A stretch of DNA of 64,000 nt. Source: Phaseolus vulgaris. Lineage: Eukaryota > Streptophyta > Magnoliopsida > Fabales > Fabaceae. The notes beneath the pieces are model-generated. The model saw only the letters and a list, made by a program, of their open reading frames with translations. It made no database searches and was not told the origin of the DNA. The position numbers were made by a program, and so were the translations under genes. Shown in pieces: positions 14,901 through 25,030 of this stretch; position 1 is the stretch's first letter, and the number at the start of each line of letters is the position of its first letter. The stretch is taken from positions 36,975,785-37,039,784 of the forward strand of contig NC_023759.2 of the NCBI RefSeq assembly GCF_000499845.2, read 5' to 3'.

Positions 14901-17900
14901 TGGTTGTAGTGGTCCAGTGACAGGAGAAGATAGACTAGCCTCTTAACACCAACTTGAATTTAGATGAAAAACAAAATTAGTGAGTTGTTGTGCTTAGCTG
15001 ATGTATATTATATATACATATATATATAGAGAGAGAGAGAGATGAAAAGAGAAAAATACAATACAGGGAAAAGTTATATATCCTATAACATAAAAACCTT
15101 AGGCTAGGTACATACACCCGAAAAGCAGTTTTATGAAAGTAGTACAATACAATAATAATCATAATTTTAACAATGAGAAATAGTGTGATCTATTACAAAG
15201 TAGTTTAGAACTAATTCAATCCTACAAAACAGACTAGTAAGGTAAATATTGTCGCCACTTATATACCGTATTTTAACACTATTTCTAGTTGATGTGAGAC
15301 TTCGTTTTTTCTGAATATGCCCCATCACGTTCAGCACTATTGGGCTTGGTACATGGATAACATGGTGAGTGACCCTTTTAAAATTGCCGAGTCCCATGAA
15401 CCATCAAGTCTTTGAATGCAAGTTGCATCCAAAGCCAGTTTTGTAGGATTGAGTTAGGCCTAAACCCATTTTCAAAGATGATCTATCATTAGTCTTGTCA
15501 AGCTAAAGGTTGTTGGAATGGTGTTAACTTGTGCATAGATCATGACCTAGAGTGGGTTGTGAAAAAAATTCCAATTGCCATCCTACATAAATCTGCTTCA
15601 AAACCAGTTTCTACACAATATAAATCAGAAAGTAGTCCAGAGAAACTAACATTCTGAAATATGAGCATTTAAACTACTTTCATTAACATAGCAAGACTTA
15701 AAAGTCTTGGTGCAATACAGGGCGGCTGCTTGTTGGAGGTTGAGTTCAAATACTACAAAATGCTTGCAAAGGCAAGGCTTCGGACATCTACCCTCACTAG
15801 GCAGACCTGTTTGGTGAGATCCTCATGTAATGTACTAGGTCACCCCTTTTACTCAAGATTATGTTCTAAATCCCTGATAGTGGCCCATTGAGGCCAGTTC
15901 CAAAAACACTACCAAGTATATTGCGAGATAGCCGCTATTTTGATTTTTTTTATACAGTTTATATATAATGGGTACCACATATACATATAAAAAGTCATAG
16001 GTGTCATAAATAAAACATAAAAGTAATACCAATAAAAGTCAAAAACAAGTTTCCTACATAGTAATGATCGTTGTCCACTTATTCCAAGTCTCTTTTACCA
16101 TTTTCACTATTATTAATACATGTGTAGTTTTCATATTTGGAAACTTAAGTCCCAAAAGTAGCCCTCCAAGAAAGCCCTAATGTCTCTGTTTGGGGTTTTT
16201 TTGGAATCAACACATGACAGCACTACATTGCCAGCTACCACTACCATTCAGCCTGCTATTTGGCCTTCTATGGCTGTTACACTAACCACTCCAATACAGC
16301 AGCCCCTGTAGCAGGAAGTGGTCGCTCTGCATTTTTATAATGATGCTACTTAAAACCCAGGCAACATCTCATAATATAGAAGAATCGGATTTCATATGAA
16401 GTAGACAATACCCAAAAACTAATAATGACAGATGGAGAGTACCCACCCAATTTTTTCAAGATGTAATATAAAGACCCTTCTCCTTCATGACCAATGAGAT
16501 GGCCAAGATACCTGCTTGGCCCTTCAGTGTAATGATGAATTTCAGGGGTTACTGGCCATACAATTCTCAATTTGTGACCTTGCTTTATTGGGACAGTTTT
16601 GACAAGAATCTGAAACAGAAACCCAAAATAAGAAATAGATTACAATCAATGGTGAAGAAAATAGTTAGTTTTTGCCATTAAGATATAGTAAAACTGCACC
16701 TGCAAATGCTCTGATTTGCATGGCTGACCACAAGGATGGAAACAACTTTTGCTGGTGTTTCTAATATCCTGGAACTTTTCTTCTACAAGGTTTTGAATTT
16801 TATCAAGGGTTTCTGAAAATATCCATGCACAAATAATTGGATTGTTGCCATTCAAAAAATATAAAAAATAATTCAACTGACATATTGTAAACAAAATATA
16901 TGTTACCATTTGTGTATATAACTAGATGCATTAAATTGGCAGAATAGTTTTCATCATAAAACTTGAGAAGCTCCTTCCTTGTGTCTAATCCTTTTGCTTT
17001 AGGCTTAACTTCCAAAGTGTCCCAATTCCCTACAAATTAGAGCACTGCAGTAATGATTATGATGAAAAGTATACTGCAACAATGATAGCTATTGCAGATA
17101 TTCCACTTCATTTGGACAAACATATTTCTTTTAAAACAAATTACAATTAAGCATAGTTTTAAGCATTAATCACCAGATTTATTTAGGTTCAGAATTAAAT
17201 CAATGACATGATACTAATGCACATAACATGAAATTCATAATTATTCAAAAAAACACAAATTGGCAGATGGAACTTTATTACTTTTTAAAATAAATTCCAG
17301 GGAAATTATAAGTAAATATCTTCCAGTTGGCTCAGAAGTCAGCAGCTATCGATGTGATAAAAGAAAAGACAGAGATCCAAAAATATCTAAAATCATATAG
17401 TCTGCTGTCTTCATATCCAAAATATAGCCATGACATTCTCAATGTACTTCAAAGAAGTTTGTAGCAAAATACTCCGTTGAGTTTATCCTAGTAGTAGACA
17501 AATTTATTTGAATTTTAGTACACAATAATGCATTTAAGCAAATAGAATTACAAAGATTCTCATTATCAGTTCTTTGGCAAAACAATCCAACCACAAGCAG
17601 GATGGTGCAAAAGTTCAAAGTTCAATTGTACGAGTTTAAAAACAAAAGAAATTAAATAACCACTGACCTGTGCTAAACTTATGATATGGATGATCTTCGT
17701 CACTCAGATGCTTCTGAAGCTGTATAGATTGCAATGTTTCAGGGGGAAGGGGGAGACCAAGAGAGATTAGGAACATTTCTCCATAAGAGGCTTAAAAACA
17801 CAATTTGCAGTGCCAGTAAAGCACCCAATGATCCAACTACATATTTTGAAGAGAAACGGCTAGTATATGAGGAGGACAAACAAATTGGGAAAGGAAGAAA

Positions 17901-20900
17901 AATGGATGAACAGCAAAGGCAACAAATTAGTCCAACCTCTTTGAATAACAAATAAATTATGAATCTACTCTTTGGTTAGTAAATAAGGTTATTAAGACTA
18001 GTCAATCCTAGGTTGAGATTTGAGAGAAGGTAGACAATACCACTGCCCTTTCCTCAACTTTGCTATCAATCTAATTCAGCAAGAGAAGCAACCAACTATT
18101 TTCATGAGACCCTGGCCTCAAGCATCAGTTACCAAAATGCTTTCAATGTTTCATCACTCTAAAAGCACCATAAGTAAAAGCCACACTACACATGGAAAAT
18201 GGAAGAAAAAAGACGAGACTTGCTATTCCAACAAGTGATCCTTAAAGTAAAAATATAAGAAAAAAACATTATAACTGATGATAGACTTCCCTACACATTC
18301 TGACCTGGGAATTCTAAATAGTGCAGCACAAATGAAGTGACACATGAGGTGTATGCACATAGATGATACCTGTACTGGATAACCATGTTTAACACCACAT
18401 TGCAATAAATGAGGTACTTACAGCTTTGAAATGTAATCTACATCATTTTAGACCAATTTAACAGTTGTAAAGAGATACATGGATACAGGAAATGCCTTGA
18501 ATATCATAGTTATCAATGTTGGATGTTGCATCTAGCCAACCCAAAAAATGTTATAGCAGTATCACACTATGTAGGATGGCTGCTATTCTGAATTTTTATA
18601 TATACATAAATGTTTTTGGTATTATATACATAAATGCTGTAACATATACATGAATGCTCTAAAATTAAGGGGGGTGTTACTCAAAATTCATAATGTATTC
18701 ATAATTTACAGTAAAAGGGCATACGTTTTTAGGCCACATATACAATAAAAGTCATGAAAAAACACCAAATCTGAAAGACATTAATATTTCAAAATGCAAC
18801 ATATCTTAAATATCAATAAAAGGTGAGTGTGAGTGTTGCACAGAGAAAAGAACAGAGGTTGGGGGTTCAAAGTTCAGAACAACCATAGTTTAGAGAGACA
18901 AAAAATGGTTGGGTGTGAGTTCAGAAGCACTTGAAACTACATGCTATAAGGGAACTTTTTTAAATTCTAAAGAGTAGGAAAATCTCAACTTTGCCTCTAA
19001 CCCACCCCACACCCCCTGTAAAGAAGGAGGCTGTGTAAAACATAGCACATACCTGGTTAATTCTCCATCCATCAGATAGTAAATTCTTCTGGTTTTCTGC
19101 AAAAAAGAATGCAGATGAACAGTATACCAATAAGAAACAAGGAAATAAAACAAAATAGATCAAATAATGACAAAAGATAAGCTAACCAGAGTCAACAGCT
19201 TTAATTTCCCTCATGGTGGCATCAGGAGACATCAATGGTTTAGTGAAGAACTGAGCAAATCTGGAAGATAAACTATACTGAGCTAGAACTTTTATTAGGG
19301 ATTAAAGAGGAAACAATAAAAAGCAGGATGTACCTGTCCAGAGCCTCTTCAAAGCCGTCTGTGTTAACTTCAAAATGATAGTTGGTTTGTTCAGAACTTG
19401 TAAAAGCATTGGTGCTTCCTCCATGCTGCATCAGAAAGGCAGACGACAGCCATGAAACCAAAAAAAGTCATTAGAAAAAAATTAAGAATATTTAAAAATA
19501 AATAATAAATCTATGGAATTGCTCCAGCTTTCTAAACCCCAATTGATATTGATGTTTGATACAATATAGAAAGAAATAGAAACTCTTGACCATTCTTAAA
19601 ATACAATATGCATCTGCATAGATACTGGCAGAGTGGGAGGCCAGATGCATGAAACTAAAAACATAACATAATTTAAGCTCAAAAAATGCAGTGATGAGTA
19701 ATCATAAAGTCTTATAGAGATTTCCCTCGATTTCATTCCTTTTTCCCTTCTCCCAAAAAAGCCCTTGGGAAAACTTGAGAGCTCCGACCGCTTCACCAGA
19801 AGAACCAAAAAAACAGGTCTTAAATCATAAACCCTCTAAGTTTAGAAACAAGGCAAATTCATTATGTGGTTGAATAAATATAGCCCAGACATGACAAAAC
19901 AATCACTTTTAAAAGGTAATCATTTTGTCCTACAAATATGTCCCTGTCAACAGGAAACACCTATGTTTCTTAAAGCTATGCTCACCTGTCAAGAAAATAG
20001 AATACAGATATTTAAAATATCAAGTTAATTTAACCAATGAATTATAATTATCAATTTTTAAGTGTTGAAAGTTGAAATATCCCATTAGTTGGTCAGTGAT
20101 TCTAAGAGGTCTAGATGATTTTCTTATCAAATGTGAACAAAACACATATACATACTTTCAAGGCATCAACAAATTTTAGAAGTAAGGACTGCATTGAATT
20201 TCAGTAAAAGAGCAAAGTATTTAACTGAATTTAAAGTTTATGTTTTTCATTTTACAGGAAGTTTGTTGTTTAATACTATTTGAGGGCTAGAATTCCTTTT
20301 GAGTTCATTCTGGATATCCGCAAATTTTCCCTCTAATTAAAATTTTGTTGCTAGTCTGTTAGTATCTGCAATTTTTCCCACACACCCACCTCCCCTTTCA
20401 GAGCTTCTGATTTCTAAAAGCATAATAGAAGAACTGTATTTGATTATTTTGCAATCTCTCCTAATTATAAACTGCATATTTGCAGTAAATAATTTGTATT
20501 TGATTTGAATATTTTGTGATTATTTTCAGTTTCCTACTTTCCTGGAATTAGATGTTGTAAATCATGTTACAAATACTCAATCATGCTAACGGTCCACAAG
20601 AAATTCAGACTTTGTTTCTCCCTATTCAAATAATGCTTTTCACAAAATTTCAACAGTGACCGACATTCCATAAGTACCAATAAGATTAGGAATAAGGATA
20701 TATGTAAACTACCATTAAATATTCTCTTCAAGGCAGGAAAATAACATGGAACGTTAAACATGTTAAAGGAGCAGACATCATGATACCTCAGTAATATACT
20801 TGGAGTAGCTATCTTCAACTGGGTATTTTTCACTCGCATAAAACAGCATGTGCTCTGTCAACCAAAAACACAAAAGTAATAAAATTCTTGAAATGAATAA

Positions 20901-23900
20901 GCCAGAAAAAATGAAAAACGAAATAGGTAAATTTCCAGCACCAAACCCATTAGTTATTAAAATATAGTTTGGTATAAATGAAAATTCCAGATGCTAGAAT
21001 CTAGTATCTTATTTGTCTTTGTTCCTAAAAGCAGTGAATAATGTTCTATATCTCGAAGTATCAACTCAAACATCACAAGTAGCAAGTGCTCCAACAATTA
21101 GCTCCTCTTTTTCATGTATATAGTCTATCTTATATGGATTGCATAACGTGCTTTGCACTATCACACATGTACCCACTCAAATCCTCTATCTCCTTTCCCT
21201 CTCCTGTAATACAATACTAGTTGTGACACAGTTTTAAATAAATTGTCGCAGTTTCATCATGTTCCCAGACAAATGTGGCCGATTCTGAAGATTGGCTCAG
21301 CAAAATCTTATCTAAAGGTTCCTAGATCGTCTAATTGTGCTAGACCATCCATTCTTGATATGCAGGGAGTCCTCAACATAATGGTCTAGCTGAGAGATTC
21401 AATAGGGGACCATTCTGGAAAGAGTGAGGTGCTTCTTGTTGAGTGTTGGAGTTCCAAAACTGTTTTGGGCTGAAGCTGTAACTACTGCTGCCAATCCAAT
21501 CACAGCGCTGGAGATGAAGACTCCGAGGAAATCTAGTCAGGACATTCTCCCAACCTTAAAAACCTAAGAATCTCCAGTTGTGTTGTCTATGCTCACATGA
21601 GGCAAGGAAAATTGGATGCATGTGTTGTTAAGTGCATGTTTCTAGGCTATCCAAAAGGTGTAAAAGGATATCATCTATGGTGTCTAGAGCCAAGATTCAA
21701 GAAATGTATCATCAGATTGAAAGTCGTCTTCAATAAAATTGAGATGGCCCATAAGCCAAAAGTTTCAAAATGTGAGTTTGGGAGTAGCCATGATACTGAG
21801 AAGGCTAACATTGAGGTGGAGTTTGGCAAAGAAAAAGCGTCTAGTTCCCTACAGGATGATGCGTATTACGATCTGGTAAATGACAAACAATAAGCTTTTA
21901 ATGATGATAGATGATATGATTATTACATGCTTGCTAGAGATAGAACAAGGATAAGAGCTCCAAAGAGGTATGAATATGAAGAACTTATTGCATACTCCTT
22001 GGTAGTTGCAAGTGAGGTGTTAGAAGATGAAACTTCTATTGTATCCTTTGCACTAGCAAGTAAGGAGAAGACTCAATGGTTAGACGCCACAAATGAGGAG
22101 ATGAAGTCACTTCATCTGAACAATACCTGGACTCTTGTTTGTAGACTTGTGGGTTCTAGGTTGGTTAGTTGTAAATGGATTTCCAAACATAAAGATGGTA
22201 ATCTAGAAACTGGTCAACAAAAATTCAAAGGCGAGATTGGTGGCTAGGGCTTTATTTAGAGGAAAAGAGTCGATTATAATGATGTGTTCTCTCATGTATT
22301 AAAGCACAAATTCATTTGAAAGTTGTTAGTCCCGATTGTTGAGCTTAACCTTGAGCTGGAATAGATGCATGTTAAGATTGCATTTCTATATGGAAACTTA
22401 GAAGAGACCATCTACACGAAGCAACCAAAAGGATTTGAGGTAGGAGACAAGAAGGATTATGTTTGTAAGTTAAAAAGATCCTTGTATGGTCTGAAACAAT
22501 CCCCACGGCAATTGAACAAGCCTTTTAATGCGTTCATTGCAAGAATTGGCTTTGAATGTAGCAAGTATGATGTTTGCGTCTACTTCAAGTTTCTAGCAAA
22601 AGGTCATCTCATAGTATTGTTGTTGTATGTCAATGACATTCTAATAGCAAGCAATAGTAAGCCTGAAGTTCAGAAGGTTAAAGCTAAGCTAAATAGCAAG
22701 TTTGAGATGAGGGATCTTGGAGCTACTAAGAATATTTTGAGGATTGAGATCATTAGACGACGTGATTTGAAGTGTCTACACTTGTCCCAGAAGACCTATC
22801 TCAAAAAAATCCTTAAGAAGTATAGTAGGACAAACTTAAAACCTAAATCCACACCTCTTGCATCTTACTATAAGCTAAGCGATGAACATTCTCCTAAAAA
22901 GTGGAGGAACAACATTATATGGACAGTACTCCATAATCCAATATAGTTGGTTTTGTTACGTATGCAATGATTTGCACACACCCTATAGCCTATGTTGTGA
23001 GCATTATTAGCATGTTCATGTCAAATCCTTGGCGAGCTCATTAGCAAGCTCTTAAGTGGATTCTTTGGATTGAAGGGATAGCTTGGAAGGGTTCTAGTTT
23101 ATGATGAAGATAGAAAATTTGTGATTCTCCCATAGAAGGATTTGCTGAGTAGGACTTTGTTGGGTGTTTGGACACCAGAAAGTCTCTCATGGGCTATGTG
23201 TTAATTGCTTATGGTACTGCCATCAACTGGAAAGCCAATCTACATAAGGTATTGGCTTTGTCAATGTCAATCATTAAAACAGAGTACATTATCATGACAA
23301 AAGTAGTGAAGGAACCCTTATGGCTGAAGGGTTTAGCCAAAGAGCTAAAGGTGCAAGACCAAATTAACACTGTCTACTGTGATAATAATCATGCAATACA
23401 GTTGTCCAAGAACCAAGTCTACGATGAAAGAACTAAACACATGGAAGTTAAGTTGCATTTCATAAGAGAGAAGATTACACAAGGATGCGTGAAGGTGATA
23501 GATGTCTCAACATATCATAATCCCTCTGATATAATTACAAAGGTTCTATCAAGTAGCTCCATTGCTTGGATTTGATCCAGCTAATTGGTGATTAAGCCCG
23601 TAATGAGCTTAAGAGCAGTTAGTGACTCTCGCTCAGAAGATTTGTGTTGAACCAAGGTGGAGATTTGTAAAGATGACTAAATATAATCTTGTCTAAAGGT
23701 TCCTAGATTGTCTAATTGTTTTATATCATCCATTGTTGATATGCAGCTTTTATCATCTGTGGTGGATAGTCTCAGTAGACAGTTTAGTCTCTAAAGGACT
23801 ATCAAGACTTGAACTGTCTAATGCAACTGTCTAAGTAACTAACCAATTCTGTAAAGTGAAACACTGTTCACATATTAGTTTAGGCACGTTTCACATGTGT

Positions 23901-24720
23901 TAGTTATAAAGGGGGTATTGTTGTATAAACAGGACCTTTGTATCATCAGTTAAGGTTAAAAACGTTAGTTATACTTAAAATGAGAGTTTAATGAGAGAAA
24001 CATAATCTCATATTATAGTGAATTCCTCCATGGACGTAGATTAAAATTTGTTAAAAGTTGTTTTCTACTGTTTGCCTTCGACCTATTAGATTTGTGGGTT
24101 TATATGTTATCGTTCTTTGTTCGTGTGATAGATGTGTGGTATATGCATCTGGAGTAAATTTGTCCCTGGCACCGATGTTGCCGCAATTGCAGTAGCGGAA
24201 ACTCAAAAGGCCTTAACATTGCGGCCAAAAGCATGCTCAGGAACCAGTTTTAAAATCATTATAGACTACAATTGAGGCACATCAAACTTCAAACAAGGAA
24301 TCCTCTTCAGACTCCTAATACATCGACCAGAATCCTACAGAAATCGAAACCTATACGCGACAGAATAGAGTCAAAACTGGAAAAGGCAAAAATACCGAGG
24401 AAATGGGCGAGGCCTTCGAGGCCAGCAGGATCACTGAAGTAACCGACGCCAACGTTCATGGAAGCAGCACACTGCAACGGACAAAATCGAATCACAGAAA
24501 CGGAAGAATCATGAACTGAGCGAGTGAATTGAAACGAAAAACGAAAATCTGATCCGAATCGGAATCGGAATCGGAATCAGAGATCGAAGAGGAAGTCGAC
24601 CTTATCGGTAACGGGATCGCTAATGAGGAGCACTTGGAGCGAGTTGCGAAGCACGACTCTTCTGTAATCCCTCTTGTCGATGCGAGCCTTCACAATTTCC
24701 ACGTCGTCCTTAATTGCCAT
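1545..24720 (-). CDS. PXM16: M16 zinc metallopeptidase (insulin-degrading-enzyme-like, plant peroxisomal type), 3' end outside window
   Basis: Twenty-four exons join in consistent phase to 842 codons with no stop. Family members run about 970 residues, so roughly 125 C-terminal residues lie beyond the left edge. The zinc motif HxxEH is at residues 63-67 (HFLEH). The distal zinc ligand is Glu144 in AVDSEN, 81 residues after His63, the spacing of human IDE His108-Glu189. Arg782 and Tyr789 in FHQLRSVEQLGYI match the substrate-contacting Arg/Tyr pair of IDE. All catalytic positions visible are kept, so the enzyme looks functional. Family knowledge: it degrades small peptides in a closed chamber; plant homologues are assigned to peroxisomes. 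The targeting signal cannot be checked because the C-terminus is missing. The start ATG at 24,720 gives the family's usual N-terminus. Introns 2, 10 and 19 are swollen by transposons. Confidence 0.93.
3600..3985 (-). pseudogene. copia RNase H fragment
   Basis: Minus-strand translation gives LISWRSKK, then EVEYCAMAVVACEIT, FHERTEHIKVE and weakly conserved tails, interrupted by several stops. This is the copia RNase H signature (usual SWRSKKQ...AEAEYRAMA...HERTKHIEVD). It ends at the polypurine tract at about 3,600. It is clearly non-functional. Confidence 0.75.
4600..5160 (+). pseudogene. LINE-type RNase H (RVT_3-like) fragment
   Basis: Plus-strand frames read KVKTDNAARRSPGPTACAGI, then a ...HALYAEVMGAILAIDNAQRVG segment, LESDFTLLCQ and HIFREGNNCADKLANLG. 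This is the order of the plant non-LTR retrotransposon C-terminal RNase H domain (asp-rich start, AE helix, final D). Frameshifts and stops break it. It is followed by a non-coding tail to about 5,340. It lies between the two LTR pieces of the copia remnant. Confidence 0.7.
5830..7637. other. Remainder of intron 19; AT-rich, no gene seen
   Basis: No host-like exon is recognisable between the copia remnant and exon 19. A minus-strand stretch at about 6,670-6,900 (TGTTAAAGATATGATTG onwards, read from about 6,898) resembles the start of a short copia LTR and may be a solo-LTR fragment. That resemblance is weak. Confidence 0.4.
7638..8772 (-). CDS. PXM16: M16 peptidase exons 17-19
   Basis: Exons at 8583-8772, 8413-8474 and 7638-7742. 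Exon 17 (190 bp) carries the SALWYKPDTLF and AYVKIDFNCP segments shared by the family. Exons 18 and 19 carry the AYYAQVAGLYYGI and YNHKLRILLETI segments. Junction codons are split as expected (G|CT between exons 17 and 18). Intron 16, upstream of exon 17, contains a run of about 14 C residues that could cause sequencing or length ambiguity but does not affect coding. Confidence 0.88.
8821..8837. repeat. C homopolymer run (about 14 C)
   Basis: A long C run in intron 16, followed by a pyrimidine-rich stretch. On the coding (minus) strand it is a G run inside the intron. Length errors in assembly are likely here. Confidence 0.9.
8884..10457 (-). CDS. PXM16: M16 peptidase exons 11-16
   Basis: Exons at 10365-10457, 10052-10137, 9621-9707, 9430-9533, 9147-9249 and 8884-8979. 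They start in GWATGLSAGESDW and run through the middle (M16_M) region to the QETV junction with exon 17. All junctions keep frame. The acceptor of exon 13 (AAG before CTTTCTGCAG) is weaker than the others but places the reading frame correctly. This cluster is compact, with introns of about 0.1-0.35 kb, in contrast with the 6-kb intron 10 upstream. Confidence 0.88.
11257..11664. repeat. Dispersed repeat R, copy 1 (intron 10)
   Basis: About 400 bp starting at agcactattaggcttggtac and ending agtcttggtgc. It is strongly similar to 15,328-15,713 in the same intron and same orientation. Shared landmarks include gtacatggataaca, gtcccatgaacca, tctttgaatgcaagttg and aggcctaaaccca. It lies directly before the LTR-like start of the intron 10 copia. 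Confidence 0.8.
11668..14140 (+). mobile_element. Decayed Ty1/copia element (intron 10), antisense to host gene
   Basis: An LTR-like segment at about 11,668-11,875 (TGTTAGAAAATG...) is followed by a primer-binding-like ggtatcagtg. Frames then show integrase (FIDEYSR, APQQNSIAERE; 11,960-12,510) and a linker. Next comes the RT N-terminus (EMQALGHNSTWDLVPF, RWVYAIKV; 13,020-13,190), then directly RNase H (RRSTTGYCVFTGGNIISWK, FHERTKDIEL; 13,300-13,800). The catalytic palm of RT is absent. A TGTTAGTAAG segment from about 13,808 resembles the left LTR. Numerous stops show long decay. Confidence 0.75.
14145..14395 (+). mobile_element. Polypurine tract and LTR-like end
   Basis: The tract aagcttgaggggaag is followed by tattagaataatttatc and, further on, a TATA-like ctataaataata. 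This is the arrangement of a copia 3' LTR. It does not match the LTR piece at 11,668, so it may be the end of a second, overlapping copia fragment. Confidence 0.45.
14396..15327. other. Intron 10 segment, nothing recognised
   Basis: No conserved reading frame was seen. A TA-rich tract followed by (GA)n lies at about 15,005-15,042. Confidence 0.5.
15328..15713. repeat. Dispersed repeat R, copy 2 (intron 10)
   Basis: Same orientation and landmark order as the copy at 11,257, with a short internal deletion after gacccttttaa. Both copies stop at the same point (agtcttggtgc), which argues for a defined unit end. The unit also shares the ttttgtagg...ttaggcctaaa theme with the 377-bp repeats at the left edge. 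Confidence 0.8.
15714..15860 (+). mobile_element. SINE-like sequence (Au-SINE-like)
   Basis: It contains a B-box-like ggttgagttcaaat, then gcaaaggcaaggctt and catctaccctc, and ends ctaggtcacccctttt. These follow the order I know for the tRNA-derived Au-type SINE of plants (GGTTCAAATC, GGCAAGGCTGCGTACA, GGGTCGCCCTTT). The A box is poorly conserved. The call rests on remembered consensus, so it is tentative. Confidence 0.5.
15920..16340. repeat. MITE-like dispersed sequence, copy a
   Basis: Begins around agccgctattttgatttttt and continues with TA-rich DNA and ataaaagtcaaaaac. A related stretch occurs at about 18,510-18,930. No clear terminal inverted repeat or target duplication could be fixed. 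It may be a hAT-related non-autonomous element, but this is a weak inference. Confidence 0.35.
16447..24720 (-). CDS. PXM16: M16 peptidase exons 1-10 (catalytic N-terminal half)
   Basis: Exon coordinates read on the minus strand: 24601-24720, 24396-24471, 20787-20854, 19334-19425, 19187-19260, 19053-19096, 17668-17719, 16907-17029, 16700-16812 and 16447-16609. Each is bounded by AG acceptors and GT donors and the phases agree. Exons 2 and 3 share the zinc motif: His63-Phe-Leu come from exon 2 and the Glu66 codon is split across the 3.5-kb intron 2. Exons 5 and 6 split the codon of the distal ligand Glu144. The motif GHEGEGSL near the end of exon 10 is typical of the family's second half-domain. 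Boundaries were chosen by hand from frame continuity and family resemblance; transcripts would settle one- or two-base ambiguities. Confidence 0.9.
17720..19052. other. Intron 6, contains MITE-like dispersed sequence copy b (about 18,510-18,930)
   Basis: The stretch ggctgctattctgaattttt followed by tatatacataaatg and aataaaagtcatgaaaaaac resembles 15,920-16,340. Nothing coding was recognised in the rest of the intron. Confidence 0.35.
19426..20786. other. Intron 3, no feature recognised
   Basis: AT-rich intron between exons 3 and 4 of the M16 gene. No coding similarity or repeat family was recognised. Confidence 0.5.
21283..24060 (+). mobile_element. Decayed Ty1/copia element (intron 2), antisense to host gene
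   Basis: A short 5' LTR fragment (21,283-21,363) is joined directly to the end of integrase (PQHNGLAERF). Reading frames follow: the integrase C-terminal region (21,597-21,893), the RT start (21,927-22,247) and the RT palm (22,365-22,946). The palm has SLYGLKQSPR, and YVND where YVDD is usual. RNase H follows (23,168-23,575; DERTKHMEVKLHFIREK). A polypurine-like gtggagatt precedes the 3' LTR, which begins TGTAAAGATG at 23,666. Gag, protease and most of integrase are gone. Frames are broken between blocks. Confidence 0.8.
22365..22946 (+). pseudogene. copia reverse transcriptase fragment
   Basis: The longest open block of the intron 2 copia, about 193 codons. It has the substrate-side motif IAFLYGNLEETIY (usual NAFLHGDLEEEIYM), KLKRSLYGLKQSPR and LLLYVNDILIAS. 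The second active-site aspartate of YVDD is present, but the first is Asn, so the enzyme would be inactive even if the frame were whole. Confidence 0.8.
24550..24577. repeat. Short hexamer tandem repeat
   Basis: Four or so copies of a cggaat-type hexamer in intron 1, just downstream of the exon 1 donor. It looks like a simple polymorphic microsatellite. Confidence 0.7.
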
Positions 24721-25030
24721 CTTCTCCCTCGCTCTGATTACAACCCTAACTCGTTCTTGTTCTGGCTTGGTGGCGTTGGAAGGTAATGATTGCGTGTTCT
24801 GTTCTGTTCCTTGCGCTTGAAACTCGAATTGAGATGAGTGCTGCAGAAGATTGATATTTCGCGGTGACGAGTAAAAGTAAGGAAAGACGACGACGACTCT
24901 GTTTTGTTTTGTTCTGTTCTACTTTTCCTAACTCTTATTTCGCTATTTTGTGGACTGTGGAGTGTTAGCTACAGAACAGAGTCCATTGCGATACTCGTGT
25001 TTTTGTACTGGTAATGGGTTCAGTCTATTT
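24721..25030 (-). promoter_or_regulatory. 5' UTR and upstream region of the M16 gene
   Basis: Immediately upstream of the start codon, this is more GC-rich than its surroundings, with short cgacgacga and pyrimidine-rich tracts. It changes to AT-rich DNA beyond about 25,030. No convincing TATA box was seen on the minus strand, so the promoter may be TATA-less. The transcription start cannot be fixed from sequence. Confidence 0.4.
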
